Source: Hydrocarboniphaga sp.
GTDB lineage: Bacteria > Pseudomonadota > Gammaproteobacteria > Nevskiales > Nevskiaceae
Length of the DNA: 64,000 nt
Direction: 5' to 3'
NCBI RefSeq assembly: GCF_028291725.1
Contig: NZ_JAQGNT010000040.1
Coordinates: 55,173-119,172 of the forward strand
In this document: positions 24,861 to 34,300 of the stretch, one piece after another
Numbering within the stretch: position 1 is the first letter of the stretch
How the letters are laid out: every line of letters starts with the position of its first letter
Notes under the pieces: generated by a model
What the model saw: the letters and a program-made list of their open reading frames with translations, nothing else
Database searches by the model: none
Told to the model about the DNA's origin: nothing
Position numbers and translations under genes: made by a program

Positions 24861-26150
24861 TCAGCCTAGTTCGAAGCGAACCGGCAGCGTCTTCGGCCCG
24901 TTGACGAACATAGCCTGTGTCATCGTCGGCGTACCGTCCAGAGAGATCGATTTGATGCGAGTCAGCAGTTCTTCGAACAGCAGGCGCATTTCGAGGCGCG
25001 CCAGATGCTGCCCCAGGCAGACGTGCGCGCCGAAGCCGAAAGCGATGTGCCGCGTCGGCCCGCTGCGATCGACGCGGAACTCGTAGGGTCGTTTGAACAC
25101 GCTTTCGTCGCGGTTGGCTGAGGCGTAGCAGAGCATCAGCCAGTCACCCTTGGCGATGTGCTGTCCGCCGACTTCGGTGTCCGCCGTCGCGGTGCGCATG
25201 AAAGTCTTCACCGGCGTTGTCCAGCGGATCGCTTCGTCCACCATCGACGAGATCAACGCCGGACTCTGCTTGAGCTTGGCAAATTGATCAGGACGCTCGC
25301 ATAAGGCCCAGACCGCGCCGGCAGTCGACGACGACGTGGTGTCGTGACCGGCCGCGGCGATGACGATGTAGTAGCCCATCTCGACTTCCGGCGGCAGCGG
25401 CTTACCGTCGATCCTGGCGTTCGCGATCAGCGAGATGATGTCATCCCGCGGATTCGCGCGGCGTTCGGCAGACAGCTTGCCAAAGTACTCGCCGAAGACC
25501 TGCACCGTCGACTGGAAAGCCTGTGCCAGCACTGCGACGGCACCGTCATTTCCGAGCTTGGGCGCAAGATCCGGATCGAGCGGCGAGAAGATCTCCTGCG
25601 TGAGCTTGAGCATCAGCAGCTCGTCGGCCTCGGGCATGCCCAGAGTTTTCATGACCACGCGCAGCGGATAGTGCAGCGCCACGTCGTTGACGAAGTCGCA
25701 GCGCCCGTCGCGCGATAGCATCCGGTCGACCGTGGCCCTTGCAAGCTCGCGTATGCGGTCTTCCATTTTCTTGAGATTCGCGGGCATGAACCACATCTGC
25801 GCCAGCGTGCGAGCTTTCGAATGATCGGCAGCGTCGAGATGGATCAGCGTGCGGATCAAGTGCGGGCTACCACCGGTCATGGCGCGGATGAGATCGTCGC
25901 TGGCCTTGTCGACGATCACCGGCGCGCGGTCGCCGTTGTGGAAGAGATCGTTGTTGCGGCTGACATGGAGCAGATCGGCGTATCGGGTCACGACCCAGAA
26001 CGGGTCGTAGCCCGCCGGTTCGGCCAGTCCCAGCGGCTGATGCTCGCGCAGCCAGCGATAGGTTTCGTGAATGCGCGCATCGGCGTAGGCAGCGGGATCG
26101 ACCAGGATCCTTGCGATGTGTGGCGGAAGCCGCGCACCCGTGGTTGTCAC
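24861..26150 (-). CDS. cytochrome P450
   Basis: A 429-residue soluble bacterial P450. The I-helix oxygen-activation motif AAGHDTTSSS, the K-helix ExxR (EAIR) and the haem-ligand loop FGFGAHVCLGQHLAR with Cys at about 378 are all present. The GTG at 26150 is preferred because a GAGGAG ribosome site precedes it; an in-frame start at 26234 would lie inside the operator palindrome. It resembles CYP124/125/142-like enzymes that hydroxylate terminal methyls of methyl-branched or sterol chains, but family placement by eye is tentative. No dedicated ferredoxin is nearby. Confidence 0.92.
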   Translation of the reverse strand: MTTTGARLPPHIARILVDPAAYADARIHETYRWLREHQPLGLAEPAGYDPFWVVTRYADLLHVSRNNDLFHNGDRAPVIVDKASDDLIRAMTGGSPHLIRTLIHLDAADHSKARTLAQMWFMPANLKKMEDRIRELARATVDRMLSRDGRCDFVNDVALHYPLRVVMKTLGMPEADELLMLKLTQEIFSPLDPDLAPKLGNDGAVAVLAQAFQSTVQVFGEYFGKLSAERRANPRDDIISLIANARIDGKPLPPEVEMGYYIVIAAAGHDTTSSSTAGAVWALCERPDQFAKLKQSPALISSMVDEAIRWTTPVKTFMRTATADTEVGGQHIAKGDWLMLCYASANRDESVFKRPYEFRVDRSGPTRHIAFGFGAHVCLGQHLARLEMRLLFEELLTRIKSISLDGTPTMTQAMFVNGPKTLPVRFELG

Positions 26151-26229
26151 GATTGATTCTCCTCGACGATGGGCCGTCGCGAACGGCTTCGACTCTAGCG
26201 GCTGGAGTATTCGTGCGCCGGTGCCGAGG

Positions 26230-26253
26230 GGCATCGTCGCTTCCGACGATGCC
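26230..26253. promoter_or_regulatory. palindromic operator, site 5 (P450 / thiolase)
   Basis: Perfect 10-base arms GGCATCGTCG and CGACGATGCC around CTTC. It is centred between the divergent P450 (26150) and thiolase (26328) starts. Confidence 0.72.
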
Positions 26254-26327
26254 TGTCGCGCAGCCGGTTCCTATGCTCGCAACCTAGAGATTTTCTTTCC
26301 AGTTCCGACGGTAGGGCCCCCGTTCCC

Positions 26328-27536
26328 ATGACTCAAACCGCTTACATCTATGACGCCATCCGCACGCCGCGAGGCAAGGGCAAGAAGGACGGCTCCCTCT
26401 ACTCGATCAAGCCAGTGCACATGGCGGCAGGGCTGTTGACCGAATTGCAAACGCGGCACCGCCTCGACACCTCGCTGGTGGACGACGTGATCATGGGCTG
26501 CGCGCAGCCCGTAGGCGAACAGGGTGGCGCGATCGCCAAGTGCATCGTGCAGTACGCAGGCTGGGACGAGAGTGTTCCGGGCGTGCAGCTCGACCGTTTC
26601 TGCGCTTCGGGTCTTGAAGCGGTCAACCAGGCTGCGAGCCGTGTCGCCTGCGGCTGGGAAGATCTGATCGTCGCGGGAGGTGTCGAATCGATGTCGCGCA
26701 TTCCCATGGGCTCCAGCGGCGGGGCCTGGATTCAGGATCCGGAAATCGCGTTCAAGTTGCTGTCCGTGCCGCAGGGCGTCGGCGCCGATCTGCTCGCAAC
26801 CATCGACGGCTATTCGCGCGAAGACGTCGATGCGCTGGCGCTCGAATCGCAACGCCGCGCCACGCGGGCGCGCGACAGCGGCTGGTTCGACCGCTCGGTG
26901 GTGGCGGTGCGCGACGTCAACGGACTGGTCGTGCTCGATCGCGACGAGTTCATCAAGCCCAGTTCCACGATGAAAGGTCTCGGCGCGCTGAAGCCGTCGT
27001 TCGAAGCGATGGGCAAGATGGGCTACGACGACATCGCGCTGCGCAAGTATCCGCAGGTCGCCAGGATCAACCACGTACACACACCCGGCAACTCGTCGGG
27101 CATCGTCGACGGCGCCAGCGCGGTGCTGATCGGCAGCGAAAAAGCCGGCAAGGCGCTGGGCCTGAAGCCGCGCGCTCGCATCGTCGCTACCGCGGTGCTG
27201 TCGACCGAGCCGACGATCATGCTCACGGGTCCAGGACCCGCGGCCAGGAAGGCGCTGGCCAAGGCCGGCATGAGGGTCAGGGACATCGACATCTTCGAGA
27301 TCAACGAGGCGTTCGCGTCCGTGGTGTTGCGTTTCATGAGGGATCTCGACATCTCGCCGGAGATCACCAACGTCAACGGTGGCGCGATGGCGCTGGGCCA
27401 TCCGATCGGCGCCACCGGCGCAATGCTCGTCGGCACGGTGCTCGACGAACTGGAGCGCCGCAATCTGAAGCGCGCTCTGGTCGCCCTCTGCGTCGGCGGT
27501 GGCATGGGTATCGCCACCATCGTCGAACGCGTCTGA
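26328..27536 (+). CDS. acetyl-CoA C-acyltransferase (FadA-type thiolase)
   Basis: A 402-residue degradative thiolase. The nucleophilic Cys is in [12 protein letters not shown] (about 86-97), and [10 protein letters not shown] follows. The His is in [10 protein letters not shown] and the second Cys in CVGGGMGIA near the C terminus, so all catalytic residues are present. It is followed after 69 bases by a FadB-type protein, and together they would make a complete beta-oxidation unit for the side chain or linear acyl-CoAs. Confidence 0.94.
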   Translation: MTQTAYIYDAIRTPRGKGKKDGSLYSIKPVHMAAGLLTELQTRHRLDTSLVDDVIMGCAQPVGEQGGAIAKCIVQYAGWDESVPGVQLDRFCASGLEAVNQAASRVACGWEDLIVAGGVESMSRIPMGSSGGAWIQDPEIAFKLLSVPQGVGADLLATIDGYSREDVDALALESQRRATRARDSGWFDRSVVAVRDVNGLVVLDRDEFIKPSSTMKGLGALKPSFEAMGKMGYDDIALRKYPQVARINHVHTPGNSSGIVDGASAVLIGSEKAGKALGLKPRARIVATAVLSTEPTIMLTGPGPAARKALAKAGMRVRDIDIFEINEAFASVVLRFMRDLDISPEITNVNGGAMALGHPIGATGAMLVGTVLDELERRNLKRALVALCVGGGMGIATIVERV

Positions 27537-27605
27537 CGCTGCCCTCCACTTCTGCGACAGCCCGCGCAAGGGCGTCGCGATCCAAGACAAGAGCACCATC
27601 GAATT

Positions 27606-29756
27606 ATGAGCGCATTCAAATACGACAAAGACGCCGACGGCATCGTCACCGTGACCATGGACATGCCGGGGCCGGTCAACGCGATGAACCCCTTGTACCG
27701 CGACACGATGGCCGAGACCGTCGCGCGCCTGGAGAAGGAAGAGGGTCTCAAAGGCGTGGTCATCACATCGGCAAAGACCACGTTCTTCGCCGGCGGTGAC
27801 CTCAATGAGCTGCTCGCGGTGAAAGCGGGCGACGAAGCGCAATTTCAAGCCTTGATCGACGCAATGAAAGGCAGCCTTCGGCGCATTGAAAAGCTGCCGG
27901 TGGCGGTCGTCGCTGCGATCAACGGTGCGGCACTCGGCGGCGGCTTCGAGATCACGCTGGCCTGCAATCGCCGCATCGTCGTCGACAGTCCTGCCGCGGT
28001 CGTCGGCCTGCCGGAAGTCGGCCTCGGCCTGCTGCCTGGCGCCGGTGGGATTGTGCGTCTGGTCAACATGCTGGGCCTCGAGAAAGCACTCCTGCTGCTG
28101 TTGGAAGGCACCCGGCTCCAGCCGGCCGATGCGCTGAAGGCAGGACTCGTCGACGAGATCGTTGGGCAAGTCGAAGACCTGTTGCCGACCGCCAAAGCCT
28201 GGATCAAGGCGCAGATCGCCGCGGGTGCTTCGGCATACGAACAGCCCTGGGATCGCAAAGGTCATCGCATTCCGGGTGGAACCATGGCGATGCCGGACGT
28301 CGCCGGCAAAGTAAGTGCCGCTGCGGCGATCCTGGCGAAGAAGACACGCGGTCTTCTGCCGGCGCCGGAACGGATTCTGGCGGTGGCGGCGGAAGCAACC
28401 ATGCTGGACTTCGAGTCCGCGCTGCGCGTGGAGACGCGCGGCCTTACATATCTGGCGATGACGCCGCAAGCCAAGAACATCATCAGCACGATGTTCTTCC
28501 AGATGAATGAAGTGAACGGCGGTGCCAGCCGCCCGAAGGACATCGGCAAGAGCAAGCTCAGCAAGGTCGGCATTCTGGGAGCCGGCATGATGGGGCAGGG
28601 CATTGCGTATGCCTCGGCTATAGCGGGTATCGAAGTGGTACTGCGCGACGTGACGCTGGAGGCTGCGCAGAAGGGCAAGGCCTATTCCGAGAAGCTGCTC
28701 GCCGCAGCGGTCGCCAAGGGGCTCATGACCGAAGAGAAGAAGGCCGCCGTTCTTGCGCTGATCAAGCCCACGGACGATACAGCCGACCTGCAAGGGGCCG
28801 AATTGATCGTCGAGGCCGTGTTCGAGAACGTCGATCTGAAAGCCATGGTCACAAAGCAGACCGAGCAGTTTCTAGCCGAAGGCGGCGTATTTGGCTCGAA
28901 TACATCGACGCTGCCGATCAGCTTGCTGGCCAAGGCGGCCAAGCACCCCGAGAATTTCATCGGCATCCACTTCTTCTCGCCGGTCGACAAGATGCCGCTG
29001 GTCGAGATCATCCGCGGTGAGCGCACCGGCGACGCCGCACTGGCGAAGGCCTTCGATTACGCGCGCCAGATCGGCAAGACCGCGATCGTGGTCAACGACT
29101 CGCTGGGTTTCTTCACGTCCCGCACCATCGGGACTTTCCTCGACGAAAGCTGCCGCCTTTTGCTCGAAGGACTCAGCCCCGTCGCGCTTGAAAATCTGGC
29201 ACGGCAGATCGGCATGCCGGCCGGTCCGCTCACGGTCTTCGACGAGGTCAGCCTGGAGTTGATGCGCAAGGTCAACGAAACGCACAAGGCGATGGGCGTA
29301 TTCGGTTCAACCTATGACGCCAGCGCGAGCGATGCGCTTGGCAACACGATGATCAAGGAACACGGGCGCCCAGGCCGTCAGTATGGCGGCGGGTTCTATG
29401 AATATCCGGCGCAGGGCGAGAAGTTCCTATGGCCCCGGCTCTTCGATCTGTTCTACAAGCCGGACGTGAAATTGCAGGACGCGGACGTTAAAGATCGTAT
29501 TTTGTTCCGCCAAGTCATCGAGGCGATCAAGTGCCTGCAGGAAGGCGTGCTGCACTCGGTGGCCGATGGTAACGTCGGCTCCATCCTCGGCATCGGTGCT
29601 CCGATCTGGACCGGCGGTTTCATCCAGTTTGTGAATACCTATGGCGTGCAGCGTTTCGTCGATCGCAGCCGAGAACTCGAGATAGTTTATGGTCCGCGCT
29701 TTGCGCCGCCGGAGCTGGCGATCGCCAAGGCTAGGGCGGGAGAGTCATTCAGGTAA
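27606..29756 (+). CDS. FadB/FadJ-type enoyl-CoA hydratase / 3-hydroxyacyl-CoA dehydrogenase
   Basis: A 716-residue bifunctional beta-oxidation protein, close to the 714-729 residues of FadJ and FadB. The N-terminal crotonase domain has both active-site glutamates (GGGFEITLAC and PEVGLGLLPGAGG). The NAD domain starts at about residue 320 with GILGAGMMGQG, and its catalytic His is in GIHFFSPVDKMPLVEI. The C-terminal dehydrogenase domains follow. It is downstream of the FadA-type thiolase and probably forms a complex with it. Confidence 0.94.
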   Translation: MSAFKYDKDADGIVTVTMDMPGPVNAMNPLYRDTMAETVARLEKEEGLKGVVITSAKTTFFAGGDLNELLAVKAGDEAQFQALIDAMKGSLRRIEKLPVAVVAAINGAALGGGFEITLACNRRIVVDSPAAVVGLPEVGLGLLPGAGGIVRLVNMLGLEKALLLLLEGTRLQPADALKAGLVDEIVGQVEDLLPTAKAWIKAQIAAGASAYEQPWDRKGHRIPGGTMAMPDVAGKVSAAAAILAKKTRGLLPAPERILAVAAEATMLDFESALRVETRGLTYLAMTPQAKNIISTMFFQMNEVNGGASRPKDIGKSKLSKVGILGAGMMGQGIAYASAIAGIEVVLRDVTLEAAQKGKAYSEKLLAAAVAKGLMTEEKKAAVLALIKPTDDTADLQGAELIVEAVFENVDLKAMVTKQTEQFLAEGGVFGSNTSTLPISLLAKAAKHPENFIGIHFFSPVDKMPLVEIIRGERTGDAALAKAFDYARQIGKTAIVVNDSLGFFTSRTIGTFLDESCRLLLEGLSPVALENLARQIGMPAGPLTVFDEVSLELMRKVNETHKAMGVFGSTYDASASDALGNTMIKEHGRPGRQYGGGFYEYPAQGEKFLWPRLFDLFYKPDVKLQDADVKDRILFRQVIEAIKCLQEGVLHSVADGNVGSILGIGAPIWTGGFIQFVNTYGVQRFVDRSRELEIVYGPRFAPPELAIAKARAGESFR

Positions 29757-29814
29757 GTACGATCGCGATATCACCAAGAAACTCGTCGCCGAGCGCGTCT
29801 AGCAGCCTGTACCG

Positions 29815-30579
29815 TCAGATGCCTTCGATCTGGTGCACGCGCCACCACAGCATTCCTGGAATCCAGCGGCGCAGCCACCACGAGACGCGGGTCAGCGGAC
29901 CCGGAAACACCCATAAGGCCTTGCCGGGCAGAATGCGTTCGATCTCGTCGAGAACCGCCTCCGGCGCAATCGGTGGGAACACGTTGAAGATCTTGGGCCA
30001 GACCGTGCCCTTGGCCTGTTCCAGCAGCGGTGTGGCCACGATCGGCGGGCACACGCAGACGATGCGCACACCGCTGTTACGGGTTTCGTGGTAGAGCACT
30101 TCGGTGAAGGCCGCGACCGCGTGCTTGGCGGCGTTGTACGCGCCCATGTAGATGAGTGGCCAGTGACCGGCCATCGACGCGTAGCTCACGAACTCTCCAC
30201 TTCCGCGCGTCATCAATCTCGGCAGCGCGATCTTGACGATGTTGACCATGCCGCCGAAGTTGATGGCCATGATCATCATGATGAGTTCGCGCGGCTGCTC
30301 GTTGAGCAGTCCCAGCGGCATGATGGCGGCGGCATTGGTCAGGCGCGTGATCGGGCCGAGTTCGGTCTCGCAGCGATCCACGGCGGCCTCCACCGCCGCA
30401 GGGTCGGTAATGTCCACGACGAGCTTCAGCAGCTTGGGCGACTCGCCGAGTTGGGCGAGTCCCGATGCATTGATGTCCATCGCGGCCACGGCCCAGCCAC
30501 CGGCCAGTGCTCGTTTCGCCGTCAACTGACCCAGCCCGCTGCCAGCGCCGGTGATAAACAGCACCTTCTGATTCGTCAT
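29815..30579 (-). CDS. short-chain dehydrogenase/reductase
   Basis: A 254-residue SDR with the cofactor motif TGAGSGLG (about 10-17). The active-site Tyr and Lys are in YNAAK, preceded by a Ser in VSYASMAG. The ATG at 30579 matches the family's usual N terminus (MTNQKVLFITGAG); an in-frame extension to 30936 runs through both operators and is not coding. It probably oxidises an alcohol intermediate, such as one made by the P450 or the diiron enzyme. Its promoter region carries the palindrome at 30665. Confidence 0.9.
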   Translation of the reverse strand: MTNQKVLFITGAGSGLGQLTAKRALAGGWAVAAMDINASGLAQLGESPKLLKLVVDITDPAAVEAAVDRCETELGPITRLTNAAAIMPLGLLNEQPRELIMMIMAINFGGMVNIVKIALPRLMTRGSGEFVSYASMAGHWPLIYMGAYNAAKHAVAAFTEVLYHETRNSGVRIVCVCPPIVATPLLEQAKGTVWPKIFNVFPPIAPEAVLDEIERILPGKALWVFPGPLTRVSWWLRRWIPGMLWWRVHQIEGI

Positions 30580-30664
30580 GAGGAATCTCTCGGGCACCCG
30601 GCCACGCCGGTTGCCAATGGTTCTATGATCGCCGCATTGTGCGGTTGGCCAGCCTCGCGCAAGC

Positions 30665-30680
30665 TCGTCGCTTCCGACGA
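30665..30680. promoter_or_regulatory. palindromic operator, site 6 (SDR)
   Basis: Perfect 6-base arms TCGTCG and CGACGA around CTTC, 86 bases upstream of the minus-strand SDR start. It lies in a 400-base divergent control region that holds no gene but two of these sites. Confidence 0.65.
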
Positions 30681-30811
30681 ATTGGGAATCTCTTCCGCCA
30701 AGGGAACTGCAGTAGGCAGTGAAGAAACCCACGCGCCATCCGGCTTGTCGAGCCTGTGCCGTTTGACCAACGGCTGATTGAACGCTCACGAACGGTAGTG
30801 GATGCGAAATA

Positions 30812-30831
30812 AGTCGTCGCTTTCGACGACT
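30812..30831. promoter_or_regulatory. palindromic operator, site 7 (TonB receptor 2)
   Basis: Perfect 8-base arms AGTCGTCG and CGACGACT around CTTT, about 150 bases upstream of the second TonB receptor and 132 bases from site 6. Confidence 0.67.
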
Positions 30832-30979
30832 CATCGAGATCCGGCTGCTCGATAGCATCGACCGCATGAATTTCGCCGGAATAGCTCGCGGGTGATATCG
30901 GGGCCCCGTCGCGACACACAAGTATTCATCACACAAAAGTCAGTACAAGAAAATTACGCGGTACTTGAGGAGAGAGAAC

Positions 30980-33310
30980 TTGCGCTTAAGCTTAGGGTAT
31001 GCCTTGATGTTGTTTTGCGGTTCCACGCAAATTGCAAGCGCGACCGACCCGGTCGTCGCTCCCGAGACGGATTCGGCCATCCGGATCGAAGCTGCCCAGA
31101 TGACGCCGCAACCGCAGCCTGATACCGGCAGTGCAGACGCAGCGCCGCTCGCAGCCGAGACGGGCGCCGTCAAGGAAAAGCAAAACGTCACCGAGAAGGC
31201 AGCTGACGACGAACCGAAATCCGCAATCGAAGAAGTTTTCGTTACGGCTCAAAAGCGTTCGGAAAGCGTGATGAAGACCCCGATCGCGGTGACGGCGATA
31301 TCGGGAGACGATCTGGCGGCGGGAGGTATCACCGACACGGGCAGTCTTAAGTTCGTATCGCCCGGCCTCACGTACGACGAGTTCGGCGGGTACCAGTTCT
31401 ACTACATTCGCGGCGTCGGCGCCGATTTCGTTGCGCCCGGCACCAATAGCAGCGTCGCGATCTATCAGGACGGCATTTTCATGCCCCTTGCACCGACGGG
31501 CGGACAAACGCTGTTCGACGTGCAACGGGTAGAAGTGCTGAATGGGCCGCAGGGCACACTCTACGGGCGTAACACCACCGCCGGAGCCATCAACATCATC
31601 ACGAAGCGTCCATCAATGGACGCTCTCAGCTATAAAGTCGCGGCCGGGCTTGGCAACTATGATTCCAGAAACCTGGCCGCCTACGTTACCGGACCGCTGG
31701 CCGAAAATCTGGCGGGCAGTGTTGCGTTCTCATACGATGAGCAATCGCCGTATATCAAGAACAAGGCGCCTGGAGCCGATGGCGTCGACGACGAGTCAAC
31801 CGGCAACGTGCGTGGTAAGCTGCTTTACAGGTTAGGCGAAGGCGCCGAGGCAGAACTGGCTGGCTGGTACGTGAAATCGGACAACCAGCAGAACGGTGCA
31901 TTCAAGCAGTTCCAGCCGGACTCTACAGGCGTCGCGCTGGGAGGCACTCAGAACTACGCGCGGCACGATATTTACAACGATGTGCCCTTCGACTGGGGCG
32001 CAAGGCAGGCGGGTGGAGACCTGAAAGTCAAAATGCCTTTCACCGGCTTCGATCTGGTGAGCCTGACGGGCTACCAGGATGTTTCGACTCCCATCACGAT
32101 CGACTACGATGCCACGGAAGCGCCAGTTGCCTTCTTTGTCTCTGAAACTGTGACCAGGGCGGCATCGCAGGAATTGCAGTTCGTTTCCAACGGCGACGGT
32201 CCGCTGCAATGGGTCGGCGGCCTTTATGCCTACTACAACTACAGCGCCTTTGATCACCTGAGCGTTCCGGCGGGAACGACTCCGCCGATTACCTTCGATC
32301 AACCCCAGCAGCATATCGACGATGCTTCGCGCTCCAACGCCTATGCAGCCTACGCACAGGCAAGCTACAAGTTCGGCGCGGAACAGAACTGGAGGCTCAC
32401 GCTCGGCAGCCGCTACAGTCTGGAAAAGGCTCGTCTCGACAAGGCAACGATCACGGTCGACGGTGCAGGTCAGGTGGCCGAGTTACCGGGCGGCGCTCAT
32501 AAGAACTGGACCGACTTTTCGCCGAAGATCTCGCTTGACTACAGCACCGACAACAGTCTCACTTACTTCACGATCTCGCGCGGTTTCAAGGCCGGCTCCT
32601 ACAATCTGCCTTCACCCGGTGACACACATCCAGTAGATCCTGAGAAGCTGACAGCATTCGAACTTGGCTACAAGCTTAGCTTCGCCGACGGTAGAGCCCG
32701 ACTGGAAGCGGCGTTATATGACTACGACTATCGGGATCTTCAAGTGGCAACGATCACCGATCAGACCGCGCCCACTCAGCTCGACAATGCGAAAAAGGCG
32801 GCCGTGCGAGGCGTCGAGATCAATCTTGTCGCCAAGCCGCTCGCGAGCCTTCAGATCAATACGGGGTTCTCCTACATGTTCGAGCACGAATACAAGGACT
32901 TTGAGGACGGCGTCGCTTTCATCGATAACGGCGCGGGCAACACGCCAACACCGAGAGATTTTTCCGGCAACACCTTGGCGCACTCTCCTAAATGGTCGGG
33001 CAACGTTGGTATTTCCTATAGCCGTTCGCTTCCCATGGGTGACGTGCAGGTGTCGACGAATGTGTACCACAGCGGCCACTACTTCTTCGACTCCAGCAAC
33101 GACGCGCGTGCAACTCAGGACAGCTACACCGTTCTCAATGCACGTGCGGTCTGGGCCCACATCGCCAATCGATGGAGCGTCGCGCTATGGGGAAACAACT
33201 TGACGAATGAGAAGTACTATTCCCAGCAGCTCTTGAATGCGCTGGGCATGTTTGGCCAATACGCGCCACCGATGACGCTCGGAGTGACGCTCGGCTACGA
33301 ACTGGATTAG
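30980..33310 (+). CDS. TonB-dependent outer-membrane receptor
   Basis: A 776-residue TonB-dependent receptor from a TTG at 30980. That start has GAGGAGAG at a good distance and gives a clean signal peptide (MRLSLGYALMLFCGSTQIASA); a TTG at 30965 is the alternative. Residues 22-80 form an acidic/Pro-rich linker before the TonB box (IEEVFVTAQKR, about 83-93). The plug has FYYIRGVGADFV and GPQGTLYGRNTTAGAINIITKRP, and the barrel follows. It is related to the receptor at 17615-20077 and probably imports a related substrate. Confidence 0.9.
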   Translation: MRLSLGYALMLFCGSTQIASATDPVVAPETDSAIRIEAAQMTPQPQPDTGSADAAPLAAETGAVKEKQNVTEKAADDEPKSAIEEVFVTAQKRSESVMKTPIAVTAISGDDLAAGGITDTGSLKFVSPGLTYDEFGGYQFYYIRGVGADFVAPGTNSSVAIYQDGIFMPLAPTGGQTLFDVQRVEVLNGPQGTLYGRNTTAGAINIITKRPSMDALSYKVAAGLGNYDSRNLAAYVTGPLAENLAGSVAFSYDEQSPYIKNKAPGADGVDDESTGNVRGKLLYRLGEGAEAELAGWYVKSDNQQNGAFKQFQPDSTGVALGGTQNYARHDIYNDVPFDWGARQAGGDLKVKMPFTGFDLVSLTGYQDVSTPITIDYDATEAPVAFFVSETVTRAASQELQFVSNGDGPLQWVGGLYAYYNYSAFDHLSVPAGTTPPITFDQPQQHIDDASRSNAYAAYAQASYKFGAEQNWRLTLGSRYSLEKARLDKATITVDGAGQVAELPGGAHKNWTDFSPKISLDYSTDNSLTYFTISRGFKAGSYNLPSPGDTHPVDPEKLTAFELGYKLSFADGRARLEAALYDYDYRDLQVATITDQTAPTQLDNAKKAAVRGVEINLVAKPLASLQINTGFSYMFEHEYKDFEDGVAFIDNGAGNTPTPRDFSGNTLAHSPKWSGNVGISYSRSLPMGDVQVSTNVYHSGHYFFDSSNDARATQDSYTVLNARAVWAHIANRWSVALWGNNLTNEKYYSQQLLNALGMFGQYAPPMTLGVTLGYELD

Positions 33311-33442
33311 CCGGCGGTCGGCGTACGGGCCCTCGTACTCCTGGTCGTAGGCGATACCGTTGGTGATCAGCACGAGCAGGCGATTGGGCAGGCGCATCGA
33401 CGCGACCAACAAGGGGGGAGGTCTGCTGTCGGTCGTCACGAT

Positions 33443-33466
33443 AGCAGTAGAACATGTTCTACTGCT
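33443..33466. promoter_or_regulatory. 24-base perfect palindrome upstream of the TetR gene
   Basis: The half-site is AGCAGTAGAACA, followed directly by its reverse complement with no spacer. The centre, TAGAACATGTTCTA, fits the TnnAACnnGTTnnA pattern described for the TetR-family regulator KstR. It lies 109 bases before the tetR-type start and differs from the other island palindromes, so autoregulation by the TetR protein is the simplest reading. Confidence 0.6.
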
Positions 33467-33574
33467 TCTCCGACTGGAGCTTTGCATGTTGAAGGGCCGC
33501 CGAATTATCTTTAAGACAGAAAGCCCGCTTAGCCGCTAACATTGGTGCCTTAATAAGACATACTGGATTCGCAA

Positions 33575-34300
33575 GTGGCCGCAACATCGAAAAAGAACGA
33601 GCCGGATTTCAGAGAGGCACATATCGAGAGAATCCTCGAAACGACCAAGCGGCTGCTCTCCGAGGTCGGCAGCCAGAAGATGACCATTCGGTCGCTAGCG
33701 GCCGCCAGCGGGGTCGCACCGGCCACGCTCTACAATCGCTTTGGCGGAAAAGAAGCGCTCATTTCAATGGCCGTCATCGACCATTACGAGCGCAATGTAC
33801 TTCACGGTTTTATTCAACATGATGGATCGGGGTCGCCGATCGAGAACTTCATCCATGGCCTTAAGCTCCTGACGCGTACCTGCCATGACAATCGGTCGTT
33901 TACGAGTACCCTGGTGGGTTTGTATTTCAAGCTGGATAATGATCGCCACATGCCGGAATCGATGTATGGCGCACTTTACAAGACTTGGTTACTGCTCATT
34001 GAACAGATGCGGCAGCAGGACTCATTGAAAAAATGGGTGTCGGCTGAGGCCATCGCCGCCGAAATGTGCGAACGCGCTTTCGCGGTGATTCTTAAATGGG
34101 CACGGCAGGAAATTGCCGACAAGACTCTTTTCGATCGACTCGTATTTGGCACGCTCTCCATTTTGCTCGGCGCCTCGCGCGGATCGCAGGCCGGTGATAT
34201 CGAGCAGACCCTGGAAAAAGTGCTGGCCAAGCCCGGTTTCAGGAGTCGATCCGCTTTGCGCAAGGCAGGCTCAAAGAATCCGAAGCCGACCTCACAGTGA
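33575..34300 (+). CDS. TetR-family transcriptional regulator
   Basis: A 241-residue TetR-type regulator starting at a GTG. The N-terminal helix-turn-helix is clear (TIRSLAAASGVAPATLYNRFGGKEALIS, about residues 35-62). The rest is a helical ligand-binding domain. It closes the catabolic island and is preceded by a perfect 24-base palindrome. A small perfect hairpin (GACCTCAC, one base, GTGAGGTC) spans its stop codon. It is a candidate repressor that responds to a CoA-ester or pathway intermediate. Confidence 0.92.
   Translation: MAATSKKNEPDFREAHIERILETTKRLLSEVGSQKMTIRSLAAASGVAPATLYNRFGGKEALISMAVIDHYERNVLHGFIQHDGSGSPIENFIHGLKLLTRTCHDNRSFTSTLVGLYFKLDNDRHMPESMYGALYKTWLLLIEQMRQQDSLKKWVSAEAIAAEMCERAFAVILKWARQEIADKTLFDRLVFGTLSILLGASRGSQAGDIEQTLEKVLAKPGFRSRSALRKAGSKNPKPTSQ

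Noticed and set aside
26271..28793. 840-residue open frame on the minus strand
   Set aside because: It lies opposite the thiolase and FadB-type genes, which have clear motifs; it is a high-GC antisense shadow without a recognisable domain.
33443..33466. Terminator of the second TonB receptor
   Set aside because: The palindrome has no loop and no T-run on either strand and is 130 bases from the stop codon; a protein-binding site is more likely.
33185..33487. Short minus-strand frame overlapping the end of the second TonB receptor
   Set aside because: A stretch (LLVASMRLPNRLLVLITNGI) looks protein-like, but it overlaps the receptor gene, has no ribosome site and matches no recognised family; it may be a gene remnant but is not supported.
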